This document shows, in pieces, positions 5,540 to 7,481 of a stretch of DNA of 7,481 bases. The notes beneath the pieces are model-generated. The model was given only the letters and a program-made list of their open reading frames with translations, was not told the origin of the DNA and did not search any database. How positions within the stretch are numbered: the stretch's first letter is position 1; the number at the start of each line of letters is the position of its first letter. This stretch comes from an uncultured bacterium (GTDB lineage: Bacteria > Cyanobacteriota > Vampirovibrionia > Gastranaerophilales > Gastranaerophilaceae). The position numbers were made by a program, and so were the translations under genes. The stretch is taken from NCBI GenBank assembly GCA_900550295.1, contig URRM01000078.1:1-7481 (forward strand), read 5' to 3'.

Positions 5540-5995
5540 ATGAAAAAAGTCTTAATTTTAACTGTAGCTATATTTGTTGCAATGTCAGCATTTGTAATGG
5601 CTGCAACTAAAGATTATTACCAAAAATATAGAGCTCCAATGTATGGAACTTATCGTCCAACAATGCCTTATGGCAACAAGCAACCACCTCGAGGCTATGG
5701 TAACATGCCTTTGATGTATGGTAATCATCGTCCTCCGATGAATTATGAAAATAGACCTCCAATGTATGGACAAATGCCTCCATATGGTAATATGCAATCT
5801 CCTAGAGAAGGTCGCCCACCGATGCATTACGGTAACATGCCTCCAATGTACGGTAATCACCGCCCTCCGATGAATTACGGTAACCGTCAGCCAATGTATG
5901 GCAATCGCCCACCGATGCAGAAAAATGATAAAAATCAGAAATATTACCCTGTAACAATACCTTTGTTTGACGAAAGCAGACCGGTTGCTCGATAA
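5540..5995 (+). CDS. Small secreted Met/Pro/Tyr/Gly/Asn-rich repeat protein
   Basis: This is a 151-residue protein of unrecognised function. Residues 1-21 form a Sec signal peptide (M-K-K, hydrophobic core, cut near V-M-A|A). The mature part is low complexity: from about 32 to 126 it repeats variants of M-Y-G-N-x-R-P-P-M, including a 24-residue block at 54-77 recurring at 98-121 with 21 identities. It holds 14 Met, and His at 63, 96 and 107, but no Cys. The tail (127-151) is charged and not repetitive, with no membrane anchor or sorting motif. Spaced Met plus His recalls methionine-rich copper- or silver-binding segments, but a structural or adhesive surface protein is equally possible. RBS AAGGAG lies 6 nt before the ATG. 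It precedes gdhA in the same direction with a 64-nt gap. Expression as a real gene is well supported by RBS plus signal peptide; function is not. Confidence 0.85.
   Translation: MKKVLILTVAIFVAMSAFVMAATKDYYQKYRAPMYGTYRPTMPYGNKQPPRGYGNMPLMYGNHRPPMNYENRPPMYGQMPPYGNMQSPREGRPPMHYGNMPPMYGNHRPPMNYGNRQPMYGNRPPMQKNDKNQKYYPVTIPLFDESRPVAR
5699..5902 (+). repeat. Duplicated 72-nt coding block, 132 nt apart
   Basis: Codons 54-77 (5699-5770) recur as codons 98-121 (5831-5902). Protein identity is 21/24, and many differences are third-position T/C changes, so the copies are old enough to have diverged while the peptide stayed the same. Shorter Y-G-N / R-P-P-M units fill the space between. Confidence 0.8.
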
Positions 5996-6000
5996 AAAAG

Positions 6001-6029
6001 TTTAAAAAAATCTTCTTCTGTGATATAAA
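6001..6029 (+). promoter_or_regulatory. Candidate promoter for gdhA
   Basis: TTTAAA (6001-6006), a 17-nt spacer, and TATAAA (6024-6029) preceded by TGa make an extended -10 promoter. Transcription would start near 6036, with a 24-nt leader holding AAGGAG at 6047-6052. No terminator hairpin separates it from the Met-rich gene, so readthrough is also possible. Confidence 0.4.
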
Positions 6030-6059
6030 TTATTTGTATATTATTGAAGGAGATTTTTT

Positions 6060-7412
6060 ATGAATAGTTATGTAGCACGAGTATTGGAAGAAACCAAAAA
6101 GAAAAACGCTAATGAACCTGAATACTTGCAAGCCGTTGAAGAAGTTTTATCAACTGTTGAACCGGTTGTTGAAAAACATCCTGAATACGAACAATTAGGC
6201 TTGTTAGAAAGAATGGTAGAACCTGAAAGAATAATTACTTTCCGTGTGTCTTGGGTTGATGATAATGGTAAAGTTCATGTAAATAGAGCTTTCCGTGTTC
6301 AATATAGTTCTCTAATCGGTCCTTACAAAGGCGGTATCAGATTACACCCTACAGTAAACCAAAGCATTATGAAGTTCTTAGGTTTTGAACAAATTTTCAA
6401 AAACTCTTTAACCGGTTTACCAATCGGCGGTGGTAAAGGTGGTTCAGACTTTGATCCTAAAGGCAAATCAGACAGAGAAATTATGACTTTCTGCCAAGCT
6501 TTTATGACAGAATTACAACGTCATATCGGTCAAGATGTAGATGTTCCTGCAGGTGATATCGGTACCGGTGCAAGAGAAATCGGCTACATGTTTGGTCAAT
6601 TTAAACGAATCAGAAACGCTTATGAAGGAGGAGTTTTAACAGGTAAAGGTCTTTCATATGGTGGTTCTTTAGCAAGAACAGAAGCTACAGGTTTTGGATT
6701 AACATATTATATGCGTGAAATGTTAAAAGCTAATGGTGGTCAATCATTTGCCGGTAAAATTGTTTCAATTTCAGGTTCAGGTAACGTTGCAATTTATGCT
6801 TGTCAAAAAGTTCAAGAAATGGGCGGAAAAGTAGTTGCAATGAGTGATTCTAACGGATGTATTTATGACGAAAATGGTATTGACTTAGATGCAATCAAGG
6901 ATATCAAAGAAGTTAAACGTGGCAGAATCAAAGACTATTTGAATGTACATTCAAATGCTAAATATTCGGAAAGAACTTCTGCAGATTCTCCAATTTGGAC
7001 AATTAAAACTGATATCGCACTTCCATGTGCTACTCAAAATGAAGTTACTCTAAATTCAGCAAAAGAATTGGTTAAAAATGGTGTAGTTGCCGTTGGTGAA
7101 GGTGCTAACATGCCTTGTACAAAAGAAGCTACAGATTATTTCTTGGCAAATGGTGTTTTAGTTGCTCCGGCAAAAGCGGCAAATGCAGGCGGTGTTGCAA
7201 CTTCTGCAATCGAAATGAGTCAAAACTCAATGAGATTCTATTATACATTCGAAGAAGTAGATAAAAAATTAGATAGAATTATGACAAATATCTTCAAATC
7301 TTGTAAAGAAGCAGCTGAAGATTATGGCTTAGGTAATAATTATGTTGCAGGTGCAAACATTGCAGCCTTCTCTAAATTGGCTGAAGCAATGAAAGCTCAA
7401 GGTATTGTATAA
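6060..7412 (+). CDS. gdhA: NADP-type glutamate dehydrogenase
   Basis: This complete 450-residue enzyme (E. coli GdhA is 447) interconverts 2-oxoglutarate plus ammonia and glutamate in the cytosol, normally in the assimilating direction with NADPH (EC 1.4.1.4). Signature segments are G-P-Y-K-G-G-I-R-L-H-P (87-97), L-P-I-G-G-G-K-G-G-S-D-F-D-P-K-G (120-135, catalytic Lys126), D-V-P-A-G-D-I-G-T-G (161-170, catalytic Asp166) and the Rossmann loop S-G-S-G-N-V-A (238-244). The sequence after the second beta strand (S-D-S-N-G, 262-266) and the long N-terminal helix region match the hexameric small-subunit type seen in bacteria. NADP preference is inferred from family resemblance, not shown. RBS AAGGAG is 7 nt before the ATG. 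Codon use matches the neighbours, with no truncation or frameshift. Confidence 0.98.
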   Translation: MNSYVARVLEETKKKNANEPEYLQAVEEVLSTVEPVVEKHPEYEQLGLLERMVEPERIITFRVSWVDDNGKVHVNRAFRVQYSSLIGPYKGGIRLHPTVNQSIMKFLGFEQIFKNSLTGLPIGGGKGGSDFDPKGKSDREIMTFCQAFMTELQRHIGQDVDVPAGDIGTGAREIGYMFGQFKRIRNAYEGGVLTGKGLSYGGSLARTEATGFGLTYYMREMLKANGGQSFAGKIVSISGSGNVAIYACQKVQEMGGKVVAMSDSNGCIYDENGIDLDAIKDIKEVKRGRIKDYLNVHSNAKYSERTSADSPIWTIKTDIALPCATQNEVTLNSAKELVKNGVVAVGEGANMPCTKEATDYFLANGVLVAPAKAANAGGVATSAIEMSQNSMRFYYTFEEVDKKLDRIMTNIFKSCKEAAEDYGLGNNYVAGANIAAFSKLAEAMKAQGIV

Positions 7413-7418
7413 TTAAAC

Positions 7419-7440
7419 CTAATTGAAAAATTAGTTGTTT
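7419..7440 (+). terminator. Weak hairpin just after gdhA
   Basis: CTAATT-GAAA-AATTAG (7419-7434) is a 6-bp A/T-rich stem with a GNRA-type tetraloop, followed by a T-rich stretch TTGTTTTG. It would be a weak terminator by itself. It may act as a 3' stabilising hairpin ahead of the stronger one at 7457. Confidence 0.35.
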
Positions 7441-7456
7441 TGATATTGGTTTAGTG

Positions 7457-7481
7457 TCGCAGTTGGCTTTGCCAACTGCGA
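7457..7481 (+). terminator. Strong hairpin at the right edge, probable gdhA terminator
   Basis: A perfect 11-bp inverted repeat TCGCAGTTGGC / GCCAACTGCGA has a TTT loop (7468-7470). The window ends at the last stem base, so any U-run lies beyond view. The stem-TTT-stem design matches the terminator after the pilin-like gene. Confidence 0.65.

Noticed and set aside
5585..5860. 91-codon minus-strand frame rich in His, Arg, Ile and Trp
   Set aside because: It is antisense to the repeat-coding Met-rich gene, which has a signal peptide and RBS; this frame has neither and only mirrors the repeat.

Overview
This AT-rich window carries seven protein genes with short spacers, the standard genetic code and mostly good Shine-Dalgarno sites. 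The best guess for the source is a gut-type member of the Gastranaerophilales/Melainabacteria, the non-photosynthetic relatives of Cyanobacteria. The guess rests on the style of the prepilin N-terminus (A-F-T-M-S-E-A-L with a following K-K-A-Y helix), the N-F-K-G motif near the N-terminus of the first gene, and the base composition. It is an inference from remembered family style, not a database result.

Layout. Positions 1-2403 hold two minus-strand genes: an ATP-grasp ligase related to prokaryotic glutathione synthetase (transcribed first), then a TIM-barrel, GH13-like protein that runs off the left edge. Positions 2404-2719 form a divergent intergenic region. It has a near-consensus sigma-70 promoter facing right, a possible 14-codon leader ORF and an imperfect 11-bp RNA hairpin. 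Positions 2720-3958 encode a 412-residue type IV pilin-like protein containing a 12-cysteine segment and an uninterrupted run of 40 serines, followed by a strong intrinsic terminator at 3988-4015. Positions 4022-4174 hold a mosaic of small palindromic intergenic repeats. Positions 4218-5355 hold a minus-strand pair, a LOG-family nucleotide hydrolase followed one base later by a matrixin-like zinc protease without a signal peptide. Positions 5540-5995 encode a small secreted Met/Pro/Tyr/Gly/Asn-rich repeat protein, and 6060-7412 encode a complete hexameric-type NADP glutamate dehydrogenase (gdhA). The window ends on a perfect hairpin.

How the genes relate. Only gdhA (ammonia assimilation) and the LOG protein have confidently inferred biochemistry. 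The two minus-strand pairs are likely operons, judged from 48-bp and 1-bp spacing. The surface or secreted candidates (pilin-like protein, Met-rich protein) each seem to have their own promoter. The most unusual items are the serine-linker pilin, the Met-rich secreted protein, the glutathione-synthetase homologue that has lost its glycine-rich substrate loop, and the leaderless matrixin coupled to LOG. I see no tRNA, rRNA, CRISPR array or transposase.
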